This document shows positions 55,268-63,210 of a DNA stretch of 64,000 nucleotides, in pieces (positions within the stretch are counted from its first letter, which is position 1; each line of letters starts with the position of its first letter). The notes beneath the pieces are model-generated. The model was not told the origin of the DNA, searched no databases, and saw nothing but the letters and a program-made list of their open reading frames with translations. A program made the translations under genes and the position numbers. Source of the DNA: Pseudomonadota bacterium (lineage in GTDB: Bacteria > Pseudomonadota > Gammaproteobacteria > Steroidobacterales > Steroidobacteraceae); contig JANXUT010000064.1 of NCBI GenBank assembly GCA_025356075.1, positions 26,001-90,000 of the forward strand, written 5' to 3'.

Positions 55268-56050
55268 TCAGGGCTTGGGAGCCGGTTCCTTCGAGGCCGT
55301 CGCGGCAGCGGCGGCGGGCTCGGGCGGCTTTGCGGCGGGAGCGCCGGCCGCGGGCGGTGCGGTGGATGGCGCCGTCGCCGGAGCCGCGGCGGTTGCACCC
55401 GGAGCTGCAATTGGCGCGACCGACACGGGCGCCGCCGCGCATTCCGAGGCGTGTAACGCGCCCGACTCGCCCGCCGCCTTCGCGATGCCGGCGGTCTCCG
55501 GGCTCGCCTCGCCGCTCGCGCTCTCGACATCGAGCCACCACGTCGTAACCGTGTGCGGCTGCTCGACGATCTTGGGCGTCACCGCGTAGCGGCGCAAATC
55601 CGCTATCCGCTTCTCGGCATGGTCGCGCTCGCTGTAGATTCCGAGCGAAACGATCGCATCGGTCGCGCCCGACTCCGGCGGCATGATGACGAGGTCCGTC
55701 ACGCCCGCGGCGCGCAGCCTCAAGCCCACCTTGGTCGCATCCTGCATCGTCTTCGTCGTGATCGCGACCCAGTACGAGGACGGCCCCGGCGCATCCGCCG
55801 AGCGCAGGCGCGAGCTGTAGTGCGAACCCAGCAGCCACGCGGCCGCGCGCTGCGCGCCCGCCTGCGTAGCGAACGGCCCCACGGTTGAGCACTTCGGCGG
55901 GCTCGGCGCGCCCTCGCCCACCAGCGTCAGTCGCGGCACTGGCGCTCCCGCGTCGGCCGGCTCCTTCGTGTCGAGCGCCTCGCCGCCGAGCCTCGAATAC
56001 CCGAGGTAGGCGAGGTTGAGGAAAAGGAGAGCGAGCAGCAATGCCTTCAC
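55268..56050 (-). CDS. SPOR-domain-like membrane protein downstream of coaX
   Basis: 260 residues from GTG 56050, which overlaps the coaX stop as GTGA. N-terminal transmembrane helix (LLLALLFLNLAYLGY), a central part with two SPOR-like beta-alpha-beta halves (CSTVGPFATQAGAQRAAAWL, AIVSLGIYSERDHAEKRIAD) and a long Ala/Pro-rich tail. Proteins at this place after birA-coaX commonly carry SPOR, which binds denuded septal peptidoglycan. Confidence 0.8.
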   Translation of the reverse strand: MKALLLALLFLNLAYLGYSRLGGEALDTKEPADAGAPVPRLTLVGEGAPSPPKCSTVGPFATQAGAQRAAAWLLGSHYSSRLRSADAPGPSSYWVAITTKTMQDATKVGLRLRAAGVTDLVIMPPESGATDAIVSLGIYSERDHAEKRIADLRRYAVTPKIVEQPHTVTTWWLDVESASGEASPETAGIAKAAGESGALHASECAAAPVSVAPIAAPGATAAAPATAPSTAPPAAGAPAAKPPEPAAAAATASKEPAPKP

Positions 56051-56805
56051 AGCGCACGCTCCTTGAGGCAAAGCGCAAGGCCGCGCAGCACGAGGTCCGG
56101 CACCTGCTCGACGGGCCTGAGCATGAGCGCGGCGATCTGCGGGGCGGCGCCGCCGGTGAGGTAGACCCGTGCGGCAGCGCCGGCGGTCGCCTCGAGCGCG
56201 AGGGCAGTGCGATCAGCGAGCGCCGCGAGCGCGAGACGCGCGCCCTGCTGGACGGCGCCTGCGGTGTTGACACCAAACACCCCCTCGATCGCCGGGGGAT
56301 CGAGCATCGCCGCGGCGGCGACGCCGCTCGTCTGCGCGTGCAGCGACTCGCGCATCAGCCGTGCGCCCGGCACGATGCAGCCGCCGCGGTGCGTGCCTTT
56401 CGCATCGACGAGGTCGATCGTGAACGCGGTGCCGGCGCTCGCGCACAGGAGCGGCGCCCTGGCCGCATCCCACGCCGCGATCATGCCGAGCCAGCGGTCA
56501 ATCCCGAGCGCCGCCGGGCGCGGGTAGGCATTGGTGAGGCCAAGCGCGCTGCGGCTCGCCGTCGGGAATTCCGGTTCTACCTGCCAGGTCGCGCGCGCGA
56601 AGTCGCGTAGGCGCCCGGCGAACGCAGCTCCCGCCACGTTCGCGACGATGACGTGGCGCGGCGCAGGGCCGATGCCCGCGAGCGCCGCCTGCCACTCGGA
56701 CGGTTCCACGCCGTGGTGCACGACCGAGGTCGAGCGGCCGATCGCGCCCTGCTCCAGCCGCGCCCACTTGAGGAACGTGTTGCCGGCATCGACGAGGAGC
56801 GTCAT
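56047..56805 (-). CDS. coaX: Type III pantothenate kinase CoaX
   Basis: 252 residues. LLVDAGNTFLKWA (phosphate loop), GIDRWLGMIAAW, GTAFTIDLVDAKGTHRGGCI and a C-terminal LTGGAA match CoaX, an ASKHA-fold kinase for the first step of CoA synthesis. Overlaps birA as ATGA. Confidence 0.96.
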   Translation of the reverse strand: MTLLVDAGNTFLKWARLEQGAIGRSTSVVHHGVEPSEWQAALAGIGPAPRHVIVANVAGAAFAGRLRDFARATWQVEPEFPTASRSALGLTNAYPRPAALGIDRWLGMIAAWDAARAPLLCASAGTAFTIDLVDAKGTHRGGCIVPGARLMRESLHAQTSGVAAAAMLDPPAIEGVFGVNTAGAVQQGARLALAALADRTALALEATAGAAARVYLTGGAAPQIAALMLRPVEQVPDLVLRGLALCLKERAL

Positions 56806-57788
56806 GCGACCGCCCGCAAGCTCACGTCCCCGGCAGTGAGGCGCTCGATGCGCCCGCCGCGTTCGAACCTGAGCGCCCCGTCCGCATCGATGCCACGCGC
56901 GACGCCCTCGCGCAGGGCGTCTCGGTCGAGCACCCGCACCGGCCGGTCCTTGAGCGCATCCGCGCGGTTCCATTCCGACAGGAACGGCGCGAACCCGCGC
57001 GCCTCGAACTCGAGCGCCATCGCGACGAGTGCCTCGAGGAGCGAGGCGACCAGGGGCGTGCGCTCGGGCGCGCTGCCCTGGATGACAAGGTCCGCAGGCT
57101 CGAGGCCACCGCTCGCGAGGACGGCGGCGCGTGCGCCCGCCGGCAGGCGCACGTTGAGCCCGACGCCGATGACGACGAAGACGCTGCCGTCCGCATTCGC
57201 CTGCACCTCGCCGAGGATCCCGCCGAGCTTGCAGCCGTCCTTCAGGATGTCGTTCGGCCACTTCAGCGAGAGCCCCAGAACATCGTGGCGGGCGAGCGCC
57301 CGGAGCACGGCGACGCCGGCCGCGAGGCTGATCGCGGAGAGCGCCGCGGGCGGCTCGGCGAACGTCCAGCCGAGCGACAGGCACACGCCGCTCGCCGGTG
57401 GCGCCCGCCAGGAGCGGCCGCGCCGGCCGCGACCCGCGCTCTGGAACTCGGCGACGCACGCACGCCCGGTTCCGTGCGCGGGTCCCCGCGCTGCGAGCAG
57501 CCGGGCGTTGGTCGAGTCGACTTCATCGAGGAGCTCGATCCCCTCCAGGCGCGCGCGATGCGCGCCCGGGAGCAGCGACTCGAGCCGCGGGCGGTCGATG
57601 AGGTCGAGCGGTCGCGGCAGGCGCACGTACCCCACGCGCGGGGACTTAAGCTCGAGACCTTGCTCGGCAAGCGCATCGATCGCGCGCGCGAGCGCCGTGC
57701 CGCCGAGCCCGAGTGCCTGCATCAGCGGTGCTTCCTCGTGCGTCGCGCCATCCGCGAGGAGCCGCAGCAGCGTCGGCGCCTCGCTCAT
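56802..57788 (-). CDS. birA: Biotin--protein ligase/biotin operon repressor BirA
   Basis: 328 residues from ATG 57788. N-terminal winged helix (LLRLLADGATHEEAPLMQAL), then the ligase domain: GRGRRGRSW (biotinyl-AMP loop), KWPNDILKDGCKLGGILGE, and a C-terminal SH3-like domain. It biotinylates the acetyl-CoA carboxylase carrier and may repress biotin genes. Confidence 0.96.
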   Translation of the reverse strand: MSEAPTLLRLLADGATHEEAPLMQALGLGGTALARAIDALAEQGLELKSPRVGYVRLPRPLDLIDRPRLESLLPGAHRARLEGIELLDEVDSTNARLLAARGPAHGTGRACVAEFQSAGRGRRGRSWRAPPASGVCLSLGWTFAEPPAALSAISLAAGVAVLRALARHDVLGLSLKWPNDILKDGCKLGGILGEVQANADGSVFVVIGVGLNVRLPAGARAAVLASGGLEPADLVIQGSAPERTPLVASLLEALVAMALEFEARGFAPFLSEWNRADALKDRPVRVLDRDALREGVARGIDADGALRFERGGRIERLTAGDVSLRAVA

Positions 57789-58438
57789 CAGCGCGCGGCC
57801 GACCGGCCGCGCAGCAGCCACAGGCGCCGCGCACGGTTCTCGGTACCGCTCCACATGCGCGTGATGTTGAGGCGATGCGTGTAGATGACGAAGAGCGCCA
57901 TGCTGACCGCGAAGACGAGGAGCGCGGGCTCGTGGGGACCGCGCGCCGCGAGCCAGACGGGCAGCGTCGCGGCTCCCAGCATCGTGCCAAGACCGACGTA
58001 GCCCGTCAGCATCACGGTCACGAGCCACACCGCGAGCATCGGCGGCAATAGCCTCGGCGCGACCCCGAGCAACACGCCGATCAATGTCGCCGCGCCCTTG
58101 CCGCCCCGGAACTCAAACCAGACGGGGTAGACGTGGCCGAGCGTCACCGCAATCGCACAGGCGAGGTTCAGCCAGGCGCGATCGTTGGCGGGATCGGCCG
58201 GGATGCCCGGCAGCGCGAGGCCGGGAAGGATGCCGGCGGCGAACCAGCCCTTGGCGACGTCGATGAGGATGACGCCGAGCGCGAACCAGATGCCCTGGGT
58301 CCTGAGCGCGTTGGTGCCGCCGGCGTTGCCGCTGCCCTGCGTTCTGATATCGACGCCGCGCAGGAGCCCGAGGATCAGCGCACCCATCAGGGAGCCGACC
58401 AGATACGCGACCAGCGACTTCACGGCGAGCTCGAGCAT
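57788..58438 (-). CDS. plsY: Glycerol-3-phosphate acyltransferase PlsY
   Basis: 216 residues, five transmembrane helices. Motifs GSGNAGGTNALR, GHVYPVWFEFRGGKGAAT and the following GVLLG loop are those of PlsY, which uses acyl-phosphate to make lysophosphatidate. The stop shares one base with the birA start (TGATG). Confidence 0.96.
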   Translation of the reverse strand: MLELAVKSLVAYLVGSLMGALILGLLRGVDIRTQGSGNAGGTNALRTQGIWFALGVILIDVAKGWFAAGILPGLALPGIPADPANDRAWLNLACAIAVTLGHVYPVWFEFRGGKGAATLIGVLLGVAPRLLPPMLAVWLVTVMLTGYVGLGTMLGAATLPVWLAARGPHEPALLVFAVSMALFVIYTHRLNITRMWSGTENRARRLWLLRGRSAAR

Positions 58439-58503
58439 GGCGTCCCTCGGGGAACCTTCAGTCTACCAAAGGCGCCGTGGCGGGTTCCCGCAGCAGCCTC
58501 AAG

Positions 58504-59316
58504 TCAGGTGCTGGCGGCCTTGGCGAGGACGGCGATCCTCTCGCGGCCGGAGACGACGACGCCGCCCGGCTTTTCGACGGTGACTGCAAAGAGCGCGGGC
58601 TTGCCGACTCGCAGCCGCGCGACGATCGGGATCACGACCTCGGTGCGGCCGGCCGGAATGTCGAACACGCCGCCGTCGACCGGGTAGCGGTCGTCGCGCT
58701 CGCCGTCGAAGATCCAGAGCTGGTACTGCGACTGCCGCGCATCGTTGGCGTCGAGGCCCTTGAGGCGCAGGTACCCGCGCTGCGAGACCGGATCCCACAC
58801 CACATCGCCGCTCGCCGCCTTCGGGGCGGGCCCACCCGGCGGCGCGAACTCCCACCGGACGAGGCCTGGCGTGGAGGCAATGAGCTCGGCACGCCCGGAA
58901 TCCGCGGCCGCGACGACCGGCCGCGACGCGAGTCGCGGGTACCAGCCGGCAATCGCGATGAGCACCGCCGCCGCCGCGGCCCACCAGCCCGCCTGGGCGC
59001 CGGCGCGCGAGGGAGCTGCGGCTGCGGGCGTGCGCGAGCGCGCGCGCTCGGTGAGATCGCTCGTCGCCGCCCGGCCGCGCATCGCAGACTCAGCCGTCAG
59101 CACGCGTTCGCGAACCCGCGCCGGCAGCGGCTCCTCCTTGAACTCGCCCGCGAGGGTGAGCGCCGCGACCGTCCGCTCGATCTCGGTCCGGTCCGTGTTC
59201 GGATAGCGGCTGATCAGCGTCTCGAGCTCGGCCAGCTCCTCGCTACCGAGTCCCGCCGTCGCCTGCTCGATGAGGAGGTCGACGAGCCGCTCGTCGTTGA
59301 GGTAGGGCGCCGTCAT
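58504..59316 (-). CDS. RskA-type anti-sigma factor
   Basis: 270 residues: cytosolic N-terminal domain (ERLVDLLIEQATAGLGSEEL), one transmembrane helix (WWAAAAAVLIAIAGWY, about 110-127) and a periplasmic anti-sigma-K domain (VWDPVSQRGYLRLKGL, YQLWIFDGERDDRYPVDGG). It should hold the neighbouring ECF sigma factor at the membrane. ATGA overlap with the sigma gene. Confidence 0.9.
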   Translation of the reverse strand: MTAPYLNDERLVDLLIEQATAGLGSEELAELETLISRYPNTDRTEIERTVAALTLAGEFKEEPLPARVRERVLTAESAMRGRAATSDLTERARSRTPAAAAPSRAGAQAGWWAAAAAVLIAIAGWYPRLASRPVVAAADSGRAELIASTPGLVRWEFAPPGGPAPKAASGDVVWDPVSQRGYLRLKGLDANDARQSQYQLWIFDGERDDRYPVDGGVFDIPAGRTEVVIPIVARLRVGKPALFAVTVEKPGGVVVSGRERIAVLAKAAST

Positions 59317-59867
59317 GCGCCACCTCCATCGCCCGCTGCCTCGATGCCGAGGAGCTCGCGCGCCTTGATGAGACCCCGGCGCATCTGCGTCTTGACGGTG
59401 CCGAGCGGCATGCCGGTACGGGAGGCGATCTCGCTGTGGGTAAGTCCATGCAGCACCGCGAGCTCGATGACGCGCTGCTGGTCGGGGCCGAGCTGGGCGA
59501 TGGCCTCGGCCGCACGCTCGGCCTCGCTCGAGATCTCGCCGCGGGTGCCGGGCTCGGCGAAGCCGAGCGCATCGAGCTCCTCCTCGCCCGCGAACTGCGG
59601 CCGCGTCGCATGGCGGCGCAGCCGGTCGATCAGGCGGCGGCGCGCGATCGTCGCGATGAACACCTTCTCCGACCCCTGGGCCGGATCGAAGCGCGCCGCG
59701 CTCTTCCACACGTCCATGAAGATTTCCTGCACCGCATCCTCGGCATCGTCACGGTTCGGCGACAGGCGCCTCGCCAGCGACCAGACGAGCGCGCCGAACC
59801 CGTCGATGCATTCATTGACCGCGGCGGATTCGCCCCGGGCAATGCGGATCAGTACTGAGTCGGGCAT
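59313..59867 (-). CDS. ECF RNA polymerase sigma factor
   Basis: 184 residues. Region 2 (DDAEDAVQEIFMDVWKSAAR) and region 4 HTH (SEIASRTGMPLGTVKTQMRR) fit the sigma-K/ECF19-like group that pairs with RskA anti-sigma factors. The stimulus cannot be told from sequence. Confidence 0.93.
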   Translation of the reverse strand: MPDSVLIRIARGESAAVNECIDGFGALVWSLARRLSPNRDDAEDAVQEIFMDVWKSAARFDPAQGSEKVFIATIARRRLIDRLRRHATRPQFAGEEELDALGFAEPGTRGEISSEAERAAEAIAQLGPDQQRVIELAVLHGLTHSEIASRTGMPLGTVKTQMRRGLIKARELLGIEAAGDGGGA

Positions 59868-59941
59868 CGATCCATAGCCTAAAATTCGAGCGCAGAGGGC
59901 CGGTGGATTCGGGAAAGCATCACAGTTTAATGAACCCGGCG

Positions 59942-60913
59942 CTAGAGGCCGGCCCGCCGCAGCACAGCAGCGAGCGCGCCGACGTGGGCCGAGGTCTCGT
60001 TGAGCGCCGGGACCAGATGGAGTTCGCGCCCGCCGGCCGCAATGAATGCGGCGCGGCCGCGGATGCCGATTTCCTCGAGGGTCTCGAGACAGTCGACCGC
60101 GAAGGACGGGGTCACAACCGTCACCGTTGAAACTCCCGCGCGGGCGAGTTCCGTGAGGCGCTCGTCGGTGTAGGGCGTCACCCACTCGGTCGGTCCGAAC
60201 CGCGACTGGAAGCACTCGGAGTATTCATCTGGCTTGAGCCCGAGCGCGGCGACCAGCGCTGCGGTCGTCGCGCGGGCCTGGAGCCGGTACGGATCACCGG
60301 CGGCGACGTATTTGACCGGAATGCCATGGTTCGAAAGGACGAGGTGCGAGCGGCCGTGCTGCTCCCATACCGCGCGCACGCTTGCGGCGAGCGCCTCGAT
60401 ATAGGCGGGCTCGAGGTGGTACTCCGACACGAAGGAGAACGCCGGCAGCTGGCGCCAGCGCCTGAGCTCGGCCGTCACGCCATCGAACACCGCGCCAGTG
60501 GTCGTGCCCGAGTATTGCGGGTAGAGCGGCAGGACGATCAGCCTGCCGACCCGCGCAAGCTGCAACCGCTCGATCGCGGCCGAGATCGAGGGTTTGCCAT
60601 AAGTCATCGCGAGTTCGACCCGCACCTCCGACGGCGGGCCGAGGGCCGCCTGGAGCGCCGTTGCGAGCGCCTGCGATCCGGCAAGGAGGGGTGAGCCCTC
60701 GGTCGTCCAGACGGATTCGTAGAGCGCAGCGGTCTTGAGCGGCCGCGTCGAGAGGATGACCCCGTGGAGTAGCGGGTACCAGTAGGCGGGGCAGGCCTCG
60801 ACGACCCGCCGGTCACCAAGAAACGCCGCCAGGAAGCGCCGTATCGCGCCGTAGGTCGGTGCCGTCGGTGTTCCGAGGTTGACGAGCAGCACTCCCGTCG
60901 CCGTCGTTGGCAT
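59942..60913 (-). CDS. hemH: Ferrochelatase HemH
   Basis: 323 residues from ATG 60913, preferred over ATG 60946 because AAGGA sits 6 nt upstream and the protein then begins MPTTATGVLLVNLGTP like other HemH. Motifs: LVNLGTPTAPT, YPLLHGVILSTRP, LPLYPQYSGTTTGAVFD, catalytic His in SNHGIP (most family members have SFHGLP/I), Glu in DCLETLEEI. It inserts iron into protoporphyrin IX, relevant to a cell that makes a 38-heme cytochrome. Confidence 0.95.
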   Translation of the reverse strand: MPTTATGVLLVNLGTPTAPTYGAIRRFLAAFLGDRRVVEACPAYWYPLLHGVILSTRPLKTAALYESVWTTEGSPLLAGSQALATALQAALGPPSEVRVELAMTYGKPSISAAIERLQLARVGRLIVLPLYPQYSGTTTGAVFDGVTAELRRWRQLPAFSFVSEYHLEPAYIEALAASVRAVWEQHGRSHLVLSNHGIPVKYVAAGDPYRLQARATTAALVAALGLKPDEYSECFQSRFGPTEWVTPYTDERLTELARAGVSTVTVVTPSFAVDCLETLEEIGIRGRAAFIAAGGRELHLVPALNETSAHVGALAAVLRRAGL

Positions 60914-60975
60914 CACCGATCCTTCGGCGGTCTTAAACCAGGCCATGCGGGTGATGATACCGATCCGGAAAAGAT

Positions 60976-61009
60976 AAAGGCCCCGGAGACTTGCGTCTCC
61001 GGGGCCTTT
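60976..61009 (-). terminator. rRNA operon terminator
   Basis: 15-bp perfect stem (AAAGGCCCCGGAGAC and its complement) with a 4-nt loop, followed on the minus strand by TATCTTTTCC. Lies just downstream of 5S rRNA and isolates hemH. Confidence 0.93.
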
Positions 61010-61016
61010 GATGGGA

Positions 61017-61133
61017 ACCCTGGCAGCGACCTACTCTGACATGGCCTACGGCCACACTACCATCGGCGCAGGGCGTTTTCACTTCCGAGTTCGGAATGGG
61101 ATCGGGTGGTTCCCGCTCGCTATGGCCGCCAGG
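61017..61133 (-). rRNA. rrf: 5S ribosomal RNA
   Basis: About 117 nt; the ends CCTGGCGGCC and GCTGCCAGGG pair, and the internal CCGATCCCATTCCGAACTCG-like segment and GTAGTGTGG are standard gammaproteobacterial 5S. End positions are accurate to a few bases. Confidence 0.95.
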
Positions 61134-61399
61134 GAATACGTTTTCAGCAACGCGCTCGCGGCCGAAGCCGCGGCATGCCGCCGCAATCTGGATATCGTGA
61201 AGACACTTAAATGGTGTCGCAATCAAAGAAACCGCCACCATGCTTTCAAACAGCTTGGGGCTATATGGTCAAGCCTCACGGGCAATTAGTACTGGTTAGC
61301 TGAACGCATTACTGCGCGTACACACCCAGCCTATCAACGTCGTAGTCTTCGACGGCCCTTCAGGGGGATCAAGTCCCCAGCGAGAACTAATCTTGGGGG

Positions 61400-61435
<36 letters not shown>

Positions 61436-61492
61436 TCCGTATTTAGCTACCCGGCAGTGCCACTGGCGTGACAACCGGAACACCAGAGATAC

Positions 61493-61524
<32 letters not shown>

Positions 61525-61553
61525 TCACCCTCAATTCTCGAACGCCCACGGAA

Positions 61554-61636
<83 letters not shown>

Positions 61637-61640
61637 GCTA

Positions 61641-61683
<43 letters not shown>

Positions 61684-61709
61684 TTCGTCGATGTGGACTC
61701 TTGGAAGGA

Positions 61710-61745
<36 letters not shown>

Positions 61746-61746
61746 A

Positions 61747-61783
<37 letters not shown>

Positions 61784-62156
61784 TGACCTGCTTTCGCACC
61801 TGCTCGACATGTACGTCTCACAGTTAAGCACCCTTATGCCATTGCACTCTATGCGCGATGACCGACCGCGCTGAGGGTACCTTTGCACTCCTCCGTTACT
61901 CTTTAGGAGGAGACCGCCCCAGTCAAACTACCCACCATACACTGTCCCCAATCCAGATAATGGATCAAGGTTAGAACTCCGAACTTACCAGGCTGGTATT
62001 TCAACGTTGCCTCCACCCGAACTAGCGTCCGGGCTTCAAAGGCTCCCAGCTATCCTACACAAGCAAGGTCAAAGTTCAGTGTAAAGCTATAGTAAAGGTT
62101 CACGGGGTCTTTCCGTCTTTCCGCGGGGACGCCGCATCTTCACAGCGATTTCAACT

Positions 62157-62714
62157 TCACTGAGCCTCTGGTCGAGACAGTGTGGCCAGCGTTACGCCAT
62201 TCGTGCAGGTCGGAACTTCATGTTTTCCACGATTACTCGTGGCACAGACTATACGTTCATCTGATCGCAGCGACTTGAGGATGTCGCTACCGGAATATTT
62301 CCGTTTTCCTGATGGATTCATCTCTACGGCCAGCAGCACGATCTGCTCCAAGCCATCGAGATTCAAATGTCGCCGCTCATACATCAGCTGGCAGATGCGA
62401 TCGAAGCGCATCACGTCAGACTGTTTGGACGACATCAACGGGTAGTTACGAAAGTGAGGGAGCACTCGCTCGATCAGATTTCGCACTTCCCGGACTTCGT
62501 ATTTGATGGTCTTGTCAGATCGATCCGGTCGGATCGAGCCACACTCCCATCGCCTCTGTAGCTCATAGAGCAGCTGGGCTCTTTCGGCGTTCTGGCTGAC
62601 CGAGAAACTCGGTCGAACCTCCCAGCCAAACCGGTGTCTCCGGCTCGGTTGAAATGAAACGCAGAAGCAGCCTTCGCTATCCACAAACCCAGAGATGTAC
62701 GAAGCTAAGTCCAT
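62157..62714 (-). CDS. LAGLIDADG homing endonuclease of the L1951 intron; frame ends in the 23S exon
   Basis: 185 codons. YISGFVDSEGC is the LAGLIDADG motif with the catalytic acid; FSVSQN, CGSIRPDRSDK and KRKYSGSDILKSL are shared with the endonuclease at 63284. A single motif implies action as a homodimer. Residues 166-185 are encoded by the rRNA exon beyond the 3' splice site, where the stop codon lies, so the excised linear intron has no stop for this frame. Probable target: the intronless 23S gene near position 1951. The GC content is clearly lower than in chromosomal genes. Confidence 0.88.
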   Translation of the reverse strand: MDLASYISGFVDSEGCFCVSFQPSRRHRFGWEVRPSFSVSQNAERAQLLYELQRRWECGSIRPDRSDKTIKYEVREVRNLIERVLPHFRNYPLMSSKQSDVMRFDRICQLMYERRHLNLDGLEQIVLLAVEMNPSGKRKYSGSDILKSLRSDERIVCATSNRGKHEVPTCTNGVTLATLSRPEAQ

Positions 62715-62924
62715 CGGATAAAGACCAGAGCCGGCGTGTTATGCGTTCCTCGAAGGAGCGCATCCAGGGATTCTCAGGTCCCTGAGTCGTTACGGGATTC
62801 GTTCTTGCGAACGATCTTACCCTCGGTATTACCCGCGGTGCACCTGCATGCAGCACCGGGAGGGTTTCACCGATTTGAGCCGGTCATACAGACGGGATCG
62901 CTCCCGCCCTGGGCAATGTTACTT
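62219..62924 (-). mobile_element. Group I intron at 23S position 1951 (L1951), with homing endonuclease
   Basis: 706 nt between U1951 and A1952. It starts AAGTAACATTGCCC and ends ACATG, with the terminal G and preceding exon U required of group I introns; exon GGGU can pair with intron GCCC (nt 11-14) with a U-G pair at the splice site. The AAGT at its 5' end repeats the 3' exon's first four bases, so the boundary is fixed by the U/G rule. The ribozyme core seems packed in the first ~210 nt (CGGTGAAACC, GGGTAATACCGAGGG and a P8-like hairpin are visible). It differs from the other two introns. Confidence 0.88.
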
Positions 62925-62944
62925 ACCCGACAAGGAATTTCGCT

Positions 62945-63196
62945 CACGCGTGTTACTTCAATCGTCTGAAGCGGTGGATTCAACACCCACCCTGCATGTC
63001 GCCATGCAGATCGGACTATATCTTCACCCCTACATAAGGCAGGAGTGTTTGGCGTGTAGTCTCTGAGGATTCTGATCTCGTCGATCAGTCTTTCCTGCTG
63101 ATTGGCTGCACTGGATGGATTATCACCGCTCGTGCGGTACCACCAGATACTCAGCTGTTCCAGCATTTAGCCAAATTTTACTAAGGCAGGCATTCC
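62945..63196 (-). mobile_element. Group I intron at 23S position 1931 (L1931), no ORF
   Basis: 252 nt between U1931 and A1932, starting GGAATGCC and ending CGCGTG. Exon CUAAGGU pairs over 7 bp with intron GCCUUAG (nt 10-16), ending in U-G at the splice site (P1). P7 strands GACUA (63061-63057) and UAGUC (63018-63014) flank a P8-like hairpin. It is close to the minimum size for a self-splicing group I intron. The core resembles that of the L1917 intron. Confidence 0.9.
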
Positions 63197-63210
63197 ACCT
63201 TAGGACCGTT

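Noticed and set aside
62945..63196. RNase III-type intervening sequence instead of an intron
   Set aside because: It lies in the highly conserved core rather than helix 25/45, and it shows P1 and P7 pairings and a terminal G, so a group I intron is the better reading.
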